From JBKCUK01 sp046318415 (GTDB taxonomy: Bacteria > Pseudomonadota > Alphaproteobacteria > Caedimonadales > Caedimonadaceae): a stretch of 64,000 nt of DNA. This document shows, piece after piece, positions 1 through 8,201 of this stretch. The position numbers were made by a program, and so were the translations under genes. Positions within the stretch are counted from its first letter, which is position 1; every line of letters begins with the position of its first letter. The notes beneath the pieces are model-generated. The model was given only the letters and a program-made list of their open reading frames with translations. It did no database searches and was not told the origin of the DNA. The stretch spans positions 62,001-126,000 of the forward strand of contig JBKCUK010000012.1 of assembly GCA_046318415.1 (NCBI GenBank), written 5' to 3'.

Positions 1-727
1 CAAAGGACTGGGGGGTGATTCCAGTGTAAATCTGAAACTCTTCCAGGTGTTGCGGCATTAGCCCTGGACGCGTCATCCAAGCTTTTGAAAAGACGAATTG
101 GCCGTTCTGCCATTGGGCCTTTTCTGCGGTCAGAATCCCCTGAAGCTGATTTTTCTGATTAAAGGTAAACAGGGTGACATCGCGAAATAGCCACTCTTTG
201 GGATTGACGTGGTTGGCGTGAAAAATACGCTCGTTTTCCATCAAAGATTCTTTCATCCACAAACCGGTATCCGAGAGAGTCAGGCTTTCTTGCTCGCCAA
301 AAAGGTATTTTCGCTCCAGCTTTTCGTGACGTCGCATCATTTTTGAAAAGACCGGATTGAGGACAACCACATCGACGGCACCCAGCAAAGATCCAGCAAG
401 GGCAAGCGGCATCAACATCTGCCAAATGGAAAGACCGCTGGCGCGCAAAACATCCACTTCCCGAAACCGATTCATGCGCCACAGGGTTAATACGGCCGCA
501 AAGAAGAAGATGAAGGGCAAAATACGCTCGATCAAATTGGGTAAGCGCAAAACCAAAAGCTGCGTAATCACTCCTGGGGTCACGTCTGGTTTGAGGGCTG
601 CTTTGCGCAAAATTTCTGCAAGATCAAACATACCAATGACCAACGTGACCACCACTAAGACAAGGCCTAAGGCTTTGAGGTAGTTCTTGATGTGATAGCG
701 GACAAGGGTTGGTGATGTCAGGCTCAT
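1..727 (-). CDS. lptG: LptG, LPS export permease (partial, cut by left edge)
   Basis: Inner-membrane permease that with LptF and the LptB ATPase extracts lipopolysaccharide from the inner membrane. The open frame runs from ATG at 727 to the window edge without a stop, giving about 242 N-terminal residues. Three hydrophobic segments lie near residues 15-35, 60-82 and 103-125. The signature around residues 86-99 (RMNRFREVDVLRASGL) is typical of the YjgP/YjgQ family. A soluble periplasmic part with LSDTGLWM follows. Its ATG overlaps the lptF stop in an ATGA junction, so the two are translationally coupled. The C-terminal membrane half is missing only because of the window edge. Confidence 0.92.
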   Translation of the reverse strand, partial: MSLTSPTLVRYHIKNYLKALGLVLVVVTLVIGMFDLAEILRKAALKPDVTPGVITQLLVLRLPNLIERILPFIFFFAAVLTLWRMNRFREVDVLRASGLSIWQMLMPLALAGSLLGAVDVVVLNPVFSKMMRRHEKLERKYLFGEQESLTLSDTGLWMKESLMENERIFHANHVNPKEWLFRDVTLFTFNQKNQLQGILTAEKAQWQNGQFVFSKAWMTRPGLMPQHLEEFQIYTGITPQSF

Positions 728-1833
728 GATGCCCTCCTTGCTTTAGGCGCATACTTCCTTTGATGCTGTCGCAGCAAAAGCACAGAAGGGACAAGTGTGG
801 AGGCCAGCACAAGACCGTAGGCAAGCCATATAATGGGTGTCCAGCGTTCGTAATAATTGATGAGGCCTAAAAGGGTTACCTGGACAAAGGCGCACGCTGC
901 CGCCGCAAGGCCAAGGGCCTTCACCCGTCCGCGTCGATTATAATCACCCTGCAAGAGACTGATGAGGCAAATGAGAGCGTAAATCAAGGCTGTCCAGGGC
1001 ATCAGCAGGCGACTATGGGCCTCGGCGTGATAGCGCCTAGCTGTTTTCTTTCCAAGATTTTCAGGATCTGCGCACATGAGCTCATTGAGATAAAGTTCAC
1101 AGGGTTTGCGGGTGCGTTTTGTGGGCTCGGCGGTTAGACCTGTGAGTTCAATGGTATATTGGTCGAATGTTAAAAGTTGCGGTGCGCTGCTGTTGGATGA
1201 AAATTCATAGCGGTGCCCATTGAGCATGGCAATCCGCATGCCCTCAGGTTGTTCAATAACAGCCCCAAACTCAGCAGTCAGGGTATAGGTGTGCTGTTCA
1301 TCCCGGGCGTCGTGGATAAAGAGTCCTCTGAGATCTCCGTTGCGTCGTCGCTCGCGGACATAAACGGTTAAGTCCTTGAATGTATTGAACTCGCCCGGTG
1401 TCAGTAAATAGGTGCCCACATTATTGCGAATCCTGAATTCCATATCTTTGAAATTCTGGAAGGATCGTGGCAGCACACTTAGATTAAGATAATAGAGGAT
1501 CCCAACCACGATGAGTGCCAAGACAAGACCGGGTTTTGCCAGCTGTAGATTGCTGAGACCCACGCTGCGCATGACGATGAGTTCATTATCTTGGATTAGG
1601 CGATTGTAGGTTGTGAGCACGGCAATCATCAGGCCAATGGGCAGAATCAGGCCAAGTAAGTCCGGAACAAGCAGGAGCACCAGCTGCGCAAAAATGCTCA
1701 AGGATAAGCCGCGGTTCAAAACGATGTCGATAAAGCGCATGGACTGGGTCAGCCATACGGCAAGGGTGAGCACACCAGTAATGGAGAGCATTGCCAGGGC
1801 CATTTGGCGAAAGACATAGACCGAGTAAATCAA
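724..1833 (-). CDS. lptF: LptF, LPS export permease
   Basis: Partner of LptG in the LptBFG lipopolysaccharide extractor. The family motif WLTQSMRFID lies near residue 30, followed by the first membrane segments, NRLIQDNELIVMRSVGLS near residue 80, a periplasmic jellyroll region and three C-terminal membrane helices. The frame stays open back to a GTG at 1932, but those extra 33 residues (Lys/Pro/Gln-rich) do not look like LptF. I prefer TTG at 1833, which starts just before YVFRQ and gives 369 residues, the usual family length. AAGAAAG lies about 10 bases upstream of it. The lptG start overlaps the stop codon. The start is uncertain; the identity is firm. Confidence 0.9.
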   Translation of the reverse strand: MIYSVYVFRQMALAMLSITGVLTLAVWLTQSMRFIDIVLNRGLSLSIFAQLVLLLVPDLLGLILPIGLMIAVLTTYNRLIQDNELIVMRSVGLSNLQLAKPGLVLALIVVGILYYLNLSVLPRSFQNFKDMEFRIRNNVGTYLLTPGEFNTFKDLTVYVRERRRNGDLRGLFIHDARDEQHTYTLTAEFGAVIEQPEGMRIAMLNGHRYEFSSNSSAPQLLTFDQYTIELTGLTAEPTKRTRKPCELYLNELMCADPENLGKKTARRYHAEAHSRLLMPWTALIYALICLISLLQGDYNRRGRVKALGLAAAACAFVQVTLLGLINYYERWTPIIWLAYGLVLASTLVPSVLLLRQHQRKYAPKARRAS

Positions 1834-1895
1834 TGCCGCGAGACTTTCTTCAGCTTTCTGTTGCTTGTTAGGCGCAGGTCTGTGTACCTTGCATC

Positions 1896-1923
1896 TTGAG
1901 CCTGTACCTAGTTCTAGTATAGA
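1896..1923 (+). promoter_or_regulatory. Possible surA promoter
   Basis: TTGAGC at 1896-1901, a 16-base spacer and TATAGA at 1918-1923 lie about 55 bases before the surA start, in the divergent lptF/surA gap. The match to the vegetative consensus is partial, so this is a suggestion only. Confidence 0.3.
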
Positions 1924-1978
1924 TAAAGGCACATTCCAAGATATTTTGGCGCCTGTAAGAGTATAGAAGGTAGATGTG

Positions 1979-3253
1979 ATGCATTATTCTCGCTGGATTT
2001 TCCCTGCCCTCGTTGGTTTTGTTGTATCCGCTTTTCAGGGTGTTGCAGCCTCCTCAACGGCCGATATGGGACGCGCTGTTGCCGTTGTGAATGATAAAAT
2101 CATTTCCCGTGCCGATTTGGATGAACGCATCAGCCTCACCATCATTTCATCGGGCCTTGAGGATGCGCCCCAAGTTCGCAACCAGCTGAAAGAGCAAGTC
2201 TTAAAGCTGATGATTGATGAAATTCTGCAGTTACAAATTGCCAATAAATTCGAGATTAAAATCAGCGATGCGGAAGTTGAGGCGGCCTTTGATGATATCG
2301 AGCACCGCAATAACATGCCCCAGGGCGAATTGCGTAAATTGCTTCAGGAAAAAGGTATTCCGTTGCGCATCATGCGCGAACAATTGCGGGCGGGGATTGC
2401 ATGGCGTGAGTATGTGCGTGCGAAATACGGCCAATTAGTCCAGGTAAGCGATGAAGAAGTGGCGCGCAAAATGGCCGAGCAAGAGCGTGCCAAAGCCAAA
2501 ACCCATTACTTGATTGCTGAGTTGTTTTTGCCCGTGGAGTCAGCAGCAGATGAGGCCAAGGTTAAGCAACAGGCGCTGCAGTTCATGACCGATATGCGTA
2601 AAGGGGCGCATTTTTCTGCCCTTGCCCGCGAGTTTTCCCAGGCACCCAGTGCTCCCCAAGGGGGAGATATTGGCTGGATCCCAGAAGGTTCCCTGGATCC
2701 TGCCCTTGAGGCGGTCGTTAAGAGCATGGTACCCAATGATGTCTCCATGCCGGTGCGCACCCAGGACGGCTATTATTTGCTGATGCTACGGGGTGTGCGG
2801 CCAGCGGGTGCAGAGGCTAAGTCAGATACGGCGCTGACCTTTGCCCAAGCCTTATTTCCCCTGCAGGGTCAGCTCAGTGATGAGAAGATCGGCGCTGCCA
2901 TGGGGCGTGCCAAGAAATTAACTTCTGGCGTTGCCAGCTGCGGGCACCTTAAAGCCCTTGCCAAGGATAAAAAGGATGTCGAAGTTCGTGAAGTCAATGA
3001 CGCGCTTGTCAGTGAGATGGTGCCGCAACTGCGCGATCTCCTGTTGGGATTGGGTCTCAACCGGCCCAGTGAACCCATTTTGACCGACATTGGTGTGATT
3101 GTCTTTATGGTCTGCAATCAGGAAGAGGTAAAGCCGGAAGAACTGACGCTAGAGACCGCACGCCTGATGTTGCAAGAAGAGAAAATCAATAACCAAGCGC
3201 AACGTGAGATCCGCGATCTGCGCCGGAATGCACACATCGATATGCGGATGTAG
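1979..3253 (+). CDS. surA: SurA-type periplasmic chaperone / peptidyl-prolyl isomerase
   Basis: Periplasmic chaperone that helps outer-membrane proteins fold. A signal peptide (residues 1-24, ending GVAAS) is followed by a SurA N-terminal helical domain (about 28-150) that begins AVAVVNDKIISRADLDERI. A parvulin domain (about 175-273) carries GGDIGWIPEGSLDPAL and ends GYYLLMLRGVRP. A second, degenerate parvulin-like segment may follow before the C-terminus. An in-frame GTG directly precedes the ATG; I chose ATG 1979 because AGAAGG then has 8-base spacing. rsmA follows after 2 bases. The pdxA gene found between surA and rsmA in many proteobacteria is absent here. Confidence 0.9.
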   Translation: MHYSRWIFPALVGFVVSAFQGVAASSTADMGRAVAVVNDKIISRADLDERISLTIISSGLEDAPQVRNQLKEQVLKLMIDEILQLQIANKFEIKISDAEVEAAFDDIEHRNNMPQGELRKLLQEKGIPLRIMREQLRAGIAWREYVRAKYGQLVQVSDEEVARKMAEQERAKAKTHYLIAELFLPVESAADEAKVKQQALQFMTDMRKGAHFSALAREFSQAPSAPQGGDIGWIPEGSLDPALEAVVKSMVPNDVSMPVRTQDGYYLLMLRGVRPAGAEAKSDTALTFAQALFPLQGQLSDEKIGAAMGRAKKLTSGVASCGHLKALAKDKKDVEVREVNDALVSEMVPQLRDLLLGLGLNRPSEPILTDIGVIVFMVCNQEEVKPEELTLETARLMLQEEKINNQAQREIRDLRRNAHIDMRM

Positions 3254-3255
3254 AC

Positions 3256-4119
3256 GTGGATCCTGTTGCGGACTTACCCCCTTTGGGCGACGTGATCGCC
3301 CGCGAGGGTTTATGGGCCAAAAAAGCCTTAGGTCAGAACTTCTTGCTGGATATCAACCTGACGCGGCGCATTGCCCGTGCTGCTGGGGATCTCTCTCAGA
3401 CGACCATCGTCGAGGTGGGGCCTGGCCCGGGGGGGTTGACCCGTGCGCTGTTATTGGAAGGGGCGGCAAAGGTTATAGTGATCGAAAAGGATCCCCGTTT
3501 CTTACCCGTGCTGCGGGAAATTGCCGATGCCGCAGCAGGTCGGCTTGAAATTGTCCATGAAGATGCTCTTGCCTTCAATTGGGCGCAGTGGAGCGAGCCC
3601 ATCAAGATCGTCTCTAACCTTCCATACAATATTGCAACGCCCCTGATGATTGGGTGGTTGCGAGAGATCGAGCGCTTTGCCTCCATCACGGTCATGATCC
3701 AAAAAGAGGTGGCTCAGCGCCTGGTAGCGCAACCACGCACGTCTGCTTACGGTCGCTTGAGTGTCATGTCGCAATGGAAAAGCCAGGTCCGAACATGTTT
3801 TGATGTGCCACCCAGTGCCTTTTTGCCACCACCCAAGGTTGTGTCGACCGTTGTTCACTTTATCCCTCGTGTTTTGGAGGCTATTCAGCCCTCTTGGCCG
3901 GTTATGGAAAAGCTTGTTGCAGACGCCTTTAGTATGCGGCGCAAGATGCTGCGCAGTTGTTTGCAAGAATATGACGAGGAAATTTTAGCCAAGGCCATGG
4001 AAACCGCCTGCGTTAAACCAACCCAACGGGCGGAAGAGCTCTTGGTTCAGCAATTTATTGCCCTGGCGCAAGCCCTTGAGAACTCAGGCCAGGGCGGGTC
4101 TGCATCATCGAAAGTCTAA
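3256..4119 (+). CDS. rsmA: 16S rRNA (A1518/A1519-N6)-dimethyltransferase RsmA (KsgA)
   Basis: Dimethylates two adjacent adenines in the 3' hairpin of 16S rRNA, a late step in small-subunit maturation, using S-adenosylmethionine. The N-terminal KKALGQNFLLD motif is near residue 23, the SAM-binding EVGPGPGGLT near residue 53, and the catalytic NLPYNIATPL near residue 118; PPPKVVS is also present. At 287 residues it is normal length. The start is GTG, 2 bases after the surA stop, so it is probably read on the surA transcript. It converges with the gene at 4122-4607, with only 2 bases between stops and no visible terminator. Confidence 0.95.
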   Translation: MDPVADLPPLGDVIAREGLWAKKALGQNFLLDINLTRRIARAAGDLSQTTIVEVGPGPGGLTRALLLEGAAKVIVIEKDPRFLPVLREIADAAAGRLEIVHEDALAFNWAQWSEPIKIVSNLPYNIATPLMIGWLREIERFASITVMIQKEVAQRLVAQPRTSAYGRLSVMSQWKSQVRTCFDVPPSAFLPPPKVVSTVVHFIPRVLEAIQPSWPVMEKLVADAFSMRRKMLRSCLQEYDEEILAKAMETACVKPTQRAEELLVQQFIALAQALENSGQGGSASSKV

Positions 4120-4121
4120 AC

Positions 4122-4607
4122 CTATTTCAGATCTTTAAGTTTATCCCCTGCTTTGCTGCCAACGGCTGATCCAATCATCACGTCATCCTTGCTGGGGAGG
4201 ATGCCCGTGTGGGTCGGCAGGGGAATCTGCCAATATTCAGGATGCTCAATTTTAACGATTTTTTTAGCAAGCTTCTTGGCAACGGGTGTGCCGGAGGCTG
4301 AGCCAATCATCACGTCGGCTGCTTTCAATTTATCCTCAGGAATGACCACATCGATTTTGCCGTGTTTATGTTTTTTATGTTTCTTAACGTGATCTTTTTT
4401 CACGTCCGGTTTTATGGCTGGCGTTGTGGATGTCATTGCACCCTCGTGTTTTTCTGCAACCATGGTGCCGCTGTTGGTGATCATGCCTGGCGTTCCAGAT
4501 TTTATGGCCTCTTGCTGGTGTTCTGCGGCGTAAACTGTACTAAAGCCTGAGGCAAAAAGTATCACGGCAGAGGACAGTAAAATTTCCTTCATCATCTTAG
4601 TTTTCAT
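4122..4607 (-). CDS. Small secreted Lys/His-rich protein with a duplicated DVMIGSA motif
   Basis: I do not recognise a family. The ATG at 4607 follows AGAAAGGA and gives 161 residues with a signal peptide (about 1-26, ending VYAAE). The frame extends further upstream, but without signal-peptide or coding character. The mature part has a very basic patch near residues 70-85 (KKDHVKKHKKHKHGK). Two related blocks follow, one around DVMIGSASGTPVAKKLAKK and the other around DVMIGSAVGSKAGDKLKDL at the very C-terminus; the two DNA copies also match. Between them lies a Pro-rich stretch (EYWQIPLPTHTGILP). The product is probably periplasmic or exported. The basic patch could bind polyanions or metal, but that is a guess. 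Confidence 0.7.
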   Translation of the reverse strand: MKTKMMKEILLSSAVILFASGFSTVYAAEHQQEAIKSGTPGMITNSGTMVAEKHEGAMTSTTPAIKPDVKKDHVKKHKKHKHGKIDVVIPEDKLKAADVMIGSASGTPVAKKLAKKIVKIEHPEYWQIPLPTHTGILPSKDDVMIGSAVGSKAGDKLKDLK

Positions 4608-4851
4608 GGGTTTTTCCTTTCTTAGTTCATTCAACACCTTACATGGCAATTCTAGGCGGTTTGGAATTAAAAAATGATTAATGGTCAAATAAAAAAGACT
4701 TTTGTCAATATTAGACTGTGGCGAGCGGGACACAATGGGAAGCGACACTATCTCTAACTTAATTAAAATTTGACGCATCTTCTTAAAATGATTTGAATGG
4801 TTTTTGGGAAAGTGTATTTCCAAAAATGCAAACTAAAAATGAGGTTGAGCA

Positions 4852-5583
4852 ATGAAGAAGTTTCTGATTGGCGCGGCTGCTGCCAGCGTTCTTGCATCAG
4901 GCGTTGCCCATGCAGTGGAGCATAGCCCTTACCTAGGTCTGGCATTAGGGGCCCAGATGTTCCGTAACAAGGTGCGCATGGCTAAGTCTGATGCGGGTGC
5001 TGCCTGGACATACCAATCTTTGAATTCCAATAAGCAGGTCCTCGCAGGTGGCGTTGCACTTGGTTGGGCGTTCAAAATGAATTGGTTCCACATGGCGCCT
5101 GAAATCGAGTACCTTTTTGGCGCTTCCTCCAAGACAAAGACAAAAGGGATCAACAGCAGCTCCATGACCGGACATGATTGGGTGCGCGTTGAGAGCCGTG
5201 GTGCATTTAACGCGGCGCTTCGCATGGGCTATCACTACAACGACAATTTGTTGATGTATGTTCGTGGCGGTGTTGAGGCACGTCAATTCAAGGTTCGCGG
5301 TCACAACGTGTTTTTTGGCGTGACAACTCAGACTATGAAAAATTCCCACAGCAAGACCCGTTGGGCCCCAGCCTTTGGTCTTGGTGTCGAAGGCAACATC
5401 ACCAAGGAACTGAGCCTAGGCCTTGAAGCCCGCTCAGCCTTCTTCAAGAAGAAGAGCCGTTTGGTTTCCACACGCCTCAGGGCAACCGATACAGCTGATT
5501 CTAAAACCCGCATCAGCCATCGCGCCGGTGTTGACACGGTTATGCTGCGCGCAACCTATCGCATGGGTCAGCTTTTTAAATAA
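4852..5583 (+). CDS. Outer-membrane beta-barrel protein
   Basis: A signal peptide (residues 1-22, ending VAHA) is followed by alternating amphipathic strands typical of small 8-strand OmpA/porin-like barrels: YLGLALGAQMF, APEIEYLFGA, ALRMGYHYNDNLLMYVRGGV and FGLGVEGNITKELSLGLEARSAF. The last strand ends VDTVMLRATYRMGQLFK, close to a usual outer-membrane C-terminal signature. Length is 243 residues. The start is supported by GAGG 8 bases upstream. The gene stands alone, has a strong terminator just after it, and is probably an abundant surface protein. Specific function is unknown. Confidence 0.8.
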   Translation: MKKFLIGAAAASVLASGVAHAVEHSPYLGLALGAQMFRNKVRMAKSDAGAAWTYQSLNSNKQVLAGGVALGWAFKMNWFHMAPEIEYLFGASSKTKTKGINSSSMTGHDWVRVESRGAFNAALRMGYHYNDNLLMYVRGGVEARQFKVRGHNVFFGVTTQTMKNSHSKTRWAPAFGLGVEGNITKELSLGLEARSAFFKKKSRLVSTRLRATDTADSKTRISHRAGVDTVMLRATYRMGQLFK

Positions 5584-5610
5584 GCCGCCTTTGATTGCTA
5601 AGGATCGCAA

Positions 5611-5636
5611 GGGAGCCTTCAGGGCTCCCTTTTTTC
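5611..5636 (+). terminator. Rho-independent terminator after the beta-barrel gene
   Basis: GGGAGCC and GGCTCCC pair around a TTCAG loop and are followed directly by six T, 27 bases after the stop codon. Confidence 0.9.
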
Positions 5637-5754
5637 ATGGACCTGCAAGATTCCTTCCGGTTGGAGAAAAGGGTACGCCCTTTGTTAAAAATCGCCTTAT
5701 TGCCTTAATGTCCTTTTTGATATTTAATCGCGTTCGCAAGAGAATAAGGACAAA

Positions 5755-6738
5755 ATGAAAATGATGATCAAAAAACCTCTTTTAGCGTCGTTGCTGGTGT
5801 TGGTCTGCGCATTCATTTGCCCTGCCAAAGCCACTGATCTTGAAGAAGCCATCACCCCAATTCCAGGATCGCCCCTCTTTTATTATGACGATATCAAGCT
5901 CGCAACGGGATTACATGTAAGCCTCAGCGGTGAGACCAAACAGGGACGTCAGTGGCAAGCACGAGAGATCCGTCATGAAGACCTGTCCCTGATGCAACGC
6001 CTGATGACCGATGCCGCGCTTATGCAGTACTTTGCGGCTGGTTATGCAAAAAATGCCGAGCAGGTTGAGGCGTCGATCAATCATTACACCGCCATGGGGC
6101 ATGCCGGCTATCCACTGGGGGGTCTTACAATTTTGCTGGAACATCAGCCGGTGGGCCACATTTTTTGTGTGGAGCAACATGAGCCTGGCGTTGCAGAAAT
6201 CGGTTATATCTTTGATCATGGCTGTAAAAATTCTGGCTTGGCTTCTGCTGTTGTGCAAGTTTTGACCCACCAATGGGCCCCTGAGCTGCATCGCATTGCC
6301 TGCGGCCAGCTATTAGATCCACAGCAGCACAGCGCCGCTATTGAGAAATTCAAGTGTTTTCAAAACTCTCCTCTAAAGAAGCTGGTGGCAACAGCAAGCC
6401 CTGCCAATGTGGCTTCTTGGATGGTACTAAAAAAGAATGGTTTTCGACCAGCTGCTGCAGCGGTGCGCAACCATGATGAGATTATAGTCCTGCCACAAGA
6501 AGAAAGACCGCCTCACGATGACCGTGCGGCTTTTTATGCGTATTGGCAGCGGGTTGAAAAAGCCTTGGGTGATTTCTATTCAGGACCGGATGCCCTTCAG
6601 GCTGATGTTTGCTACTTTTACTTGGAAAGCGCGGATAAGGTATGGGTGTTCAGCCAGAAAACCTATACACAACCTGGATTTCAAGCACGCCAAAAAATCA
6701 AATTCCATTTTGAATTAAACATAAACACAACCAAGTGA
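5755..6738 (+). CDS. Exported GNAT-fold acetyltransferase-like protein (copy 1)
   Basis: A signal peptide (about residues 1-26, ending AKATD) precedes a domain resembling RimJ/RimL-type N-acetyltransferases. WQAREIRHEDLSLMQRLM near residue 63 matches the family's first strand and helix, and GGLTILLEHQPVGHI and AEIGYIFDHGCKNSGLASAV correspond to the core strands and acetyl-CoA loop. SPANVASWMVLKKNGF near residue 215 matches the closing motif. Length is 327 residues, longer than cytosolic enzymes. The gene is paralogous to its downstream neighbour: FYY(D/E)D near the N-terminus and KFHFEL/KYHFEL at the C-terminus are shared. Acetyl-CoA is not expected in the periplasm, so a role inside a host cell is plausible but unproven. 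Confidence 0.75.
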   Translation: MKMMIKKPLLASLLVLVCAFICPAKATDLEEAITPIPGSPLFYYDDIKLATGLHVSLSGETKQGRQWQAREIRHEDLSLMQRLMTDAALMQYFAAGYAKNAEQVEASINHYTAMGHAGYPLGGLTILLEHQPVGHIFCVEQHEPGVAEIGYIFDHGCKNSGLASAVVQVLTHQWAPELHRIACGQLLDPQQHSAAIEKFKCFQNSPLKKLVATASPANVASWMVLKKNGFRPAAAAVRNHDEIIVLPQEERPPHDDRAAFYAYWQRVEKALGDFYSGPDALQADVCYFYLESADKVWVFSQKTYTQPGFQARQKIKFHFELNINTTK

Positions 6739-6864
6739 ATCACGCATTAGGAATTCAACATCCTATCTCGCCTGTGCAGGGCCCCTAGGCTGCCAGAACA
6801 CTGGTAAGAGATGGGCTTGAGATGCGCATCGCAAAGAACGAAACAAATTTGAGTGGAGGTTAAA

Positions 6865-7890
6865 ATGCTACAGTCATTATTACAGCAGCGTTGTGCTCTT
6901 TTTCTGGGTTTTTTTAGTGGTCTTTCTGGAACACTTGCCACAGATCTGAGCGCGGTTCCGGGCTCAGAAATTTTTTACTATGAGGATTCAGAGGGAGCCA
7001 AAAGGCTCCATGTAAGACTTGGGGGATGTTCTAAGGCGGGTATCCAGTGGGTAGCCCGCGATGTCCAAGAAAAGGATATTCCTTTTATGGAGGATCACTT
7101 TTTTGATGAAAGGGTCATGAAGAATTATGGCTCTGGTGAACGGCGCGAAAAAAACGCCACACGGGAGAGGTTGCAAACAATTTGGATTCCACGTTTTGAC
7201 AATGGCCATCCCCATGGGGGAATGACCTTGCTCAAAGCGTATCTGGAAGAGGGCAGAGTGCATTCTCGCCAGCCCATTGGTCATGCTGTCGCTGGCGGAG
7301 GGGATGGCCCTGGGGTCTCAGAAGTAGCTTACGGGCTGAATCCTTACCTGGATGTGGAGGGGCGTCAGGAAAGGTTGTGGGGGCAGGGGATTATCTCTTC
7401 TGTTCTTGGGGAAATCGTTGAAAGTTGGGCGCCTGAAGTGCGTCGCATTGGATTGGGCGTGGGGCTTGATGAACGTCAGCATATGAACATGATTGAAGCT
7501 TTTCGGTGCTTTGACAACCAGACCTTGGCGCAGTTAGATGCAACTTCAAGTCCAAAAAATATCGCGTCATGGAAAGCCATGGATCAGAGAGGTTTTGGTG
7601 CAGCACAATCCCGTGTGTGCGTCACAAACGGGATCTTCAATTTTGAAAATCCTGATCATCCGACCTTTGATGGACTCGAGTCCCGGGAAAAAGAGCAGGT
7701 CTTCTGGCAGAATTTTGAGGCCGACAGCCTTATGGCTTTGTTTGACAGCAAGCGGGCGCCAAGCCCTTTATCACCTGGTGTGCGTTATCAATGCTATGAT
7801 CCTTTCGGCCGGCTGCGGACCTTTAGCTGGGATCAGAAGTTTAATCGCATCAAGTATCACTTCGAATTAAAACTTAACACCTCTGAGTAA
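6865..7890 (+). CDS. Exported GNAT-fold acetyltransferase-like protein (copy 2)
   Basis: Tandem paralogue of the gene at 5755-6738. The ATG at 6865 has GGAGG 5 bases upstream; a GTG at 6853 is also in frame but less likely. An N-terminal hydrophobic segment ends near GTLATDL and is probably a signal peptide. VPGSEIFYYEDSEGAKRLHV aligns with copy 1, WVARDVQEKDIPFMED marks the start of the GNAT domain, and SPKNIASWKAMDQRGF is the closing motif. The acetyl-CoA loop region (GRQERLWGQGIISSVL) is closer to the Q/RxxGxG consensus than in copy 1. Length is 341 residues. About 125 bases without a gene separate the copies. Confidence 0.75.
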   Translation: MLQSLLQQRCALFLGFFSGLSGTLATDLSAVPGSEIFYYEDSEGAKRLHVRLGGCSKAGIQWVARDVQEKDIPFMEDHFFDERVMKNYGSGERREKNATRERLQTIWIPRFDNGHPHGGMTLLKAYLEEGRVHSRQPIGHAVAGGGDGPGVSEVAYGLNPYLDVEGRQERLWGQGIISSVLGEIVESWAPEVRRIGLGVGLDERQHMNMIEAFRCFDNQTLAQLDATSSPKNIASWKAMDQRGFGAAQSRVCVTNGIFNFENPDHPTFDGLESREKEQVFWQNFEADSLMALFDSKRAPSPLSPGVRYQCYDPFGRLRTFSWDQKFNRIKYHFELKLNTSE

Positions 7891-8013
7891 TCTCAAGGGG
7901 TGCAGCCTTGCTATGACGAGGGGGGGGATAACACCCTCCTTGTCTCATCCCCTCAGACATCATTCACATCTGTCCCGATCGAAACCAAGAATTGAACTGG
8001 CTTGCCACTTGTG

Positions 8014-8044
8014 CTGCCCTTGCTAAGGGGCGGCAGTCTTATTT
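8014..8044 (+). terminator. Possible terminator in the 311-bp gap before dnaJ
   Basis: CTGCC and GGCAG form the base of an imperfect hairpin (8014-8036) with an inner CCTT/AAGG, followed by TCTTATTT. It could end the acetyltransferase transcript. The gap (7891-8201) also holds a G-rich hairpin at 7915-7943 (11-bp stem with two G-U pairs, no T tract). I see no convincing gene in it. Confidence 0.4.
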
Positions 8045-8201
8045 ATGCACTGCACAAGGCAGGATATTGATAAATAAAATGCATCATATGCCGATAATGC
8101 CCCCCCAAGCACGGGTAAAAGCGTACATGGGGGATTCAAAAAGGCCTTGGGGAAAATGCTCTTTAAAGACCTCACGATAGCTTAGGCTTGCGCCACATCA
8201 G

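Noticed and set aside
1834..1932. N-terminal extension of LptF from GTG 1932
   Set aside because: The added residues are unlike LptF and make it longer than the family; TTG 1833 fits better, though this is not certain.
7992..8180. 62-codon open frame before dnaJ
   Set aside because: No Shine-Dalgarno, no signal or domain, and it overlaps a probable terminator hairpin.
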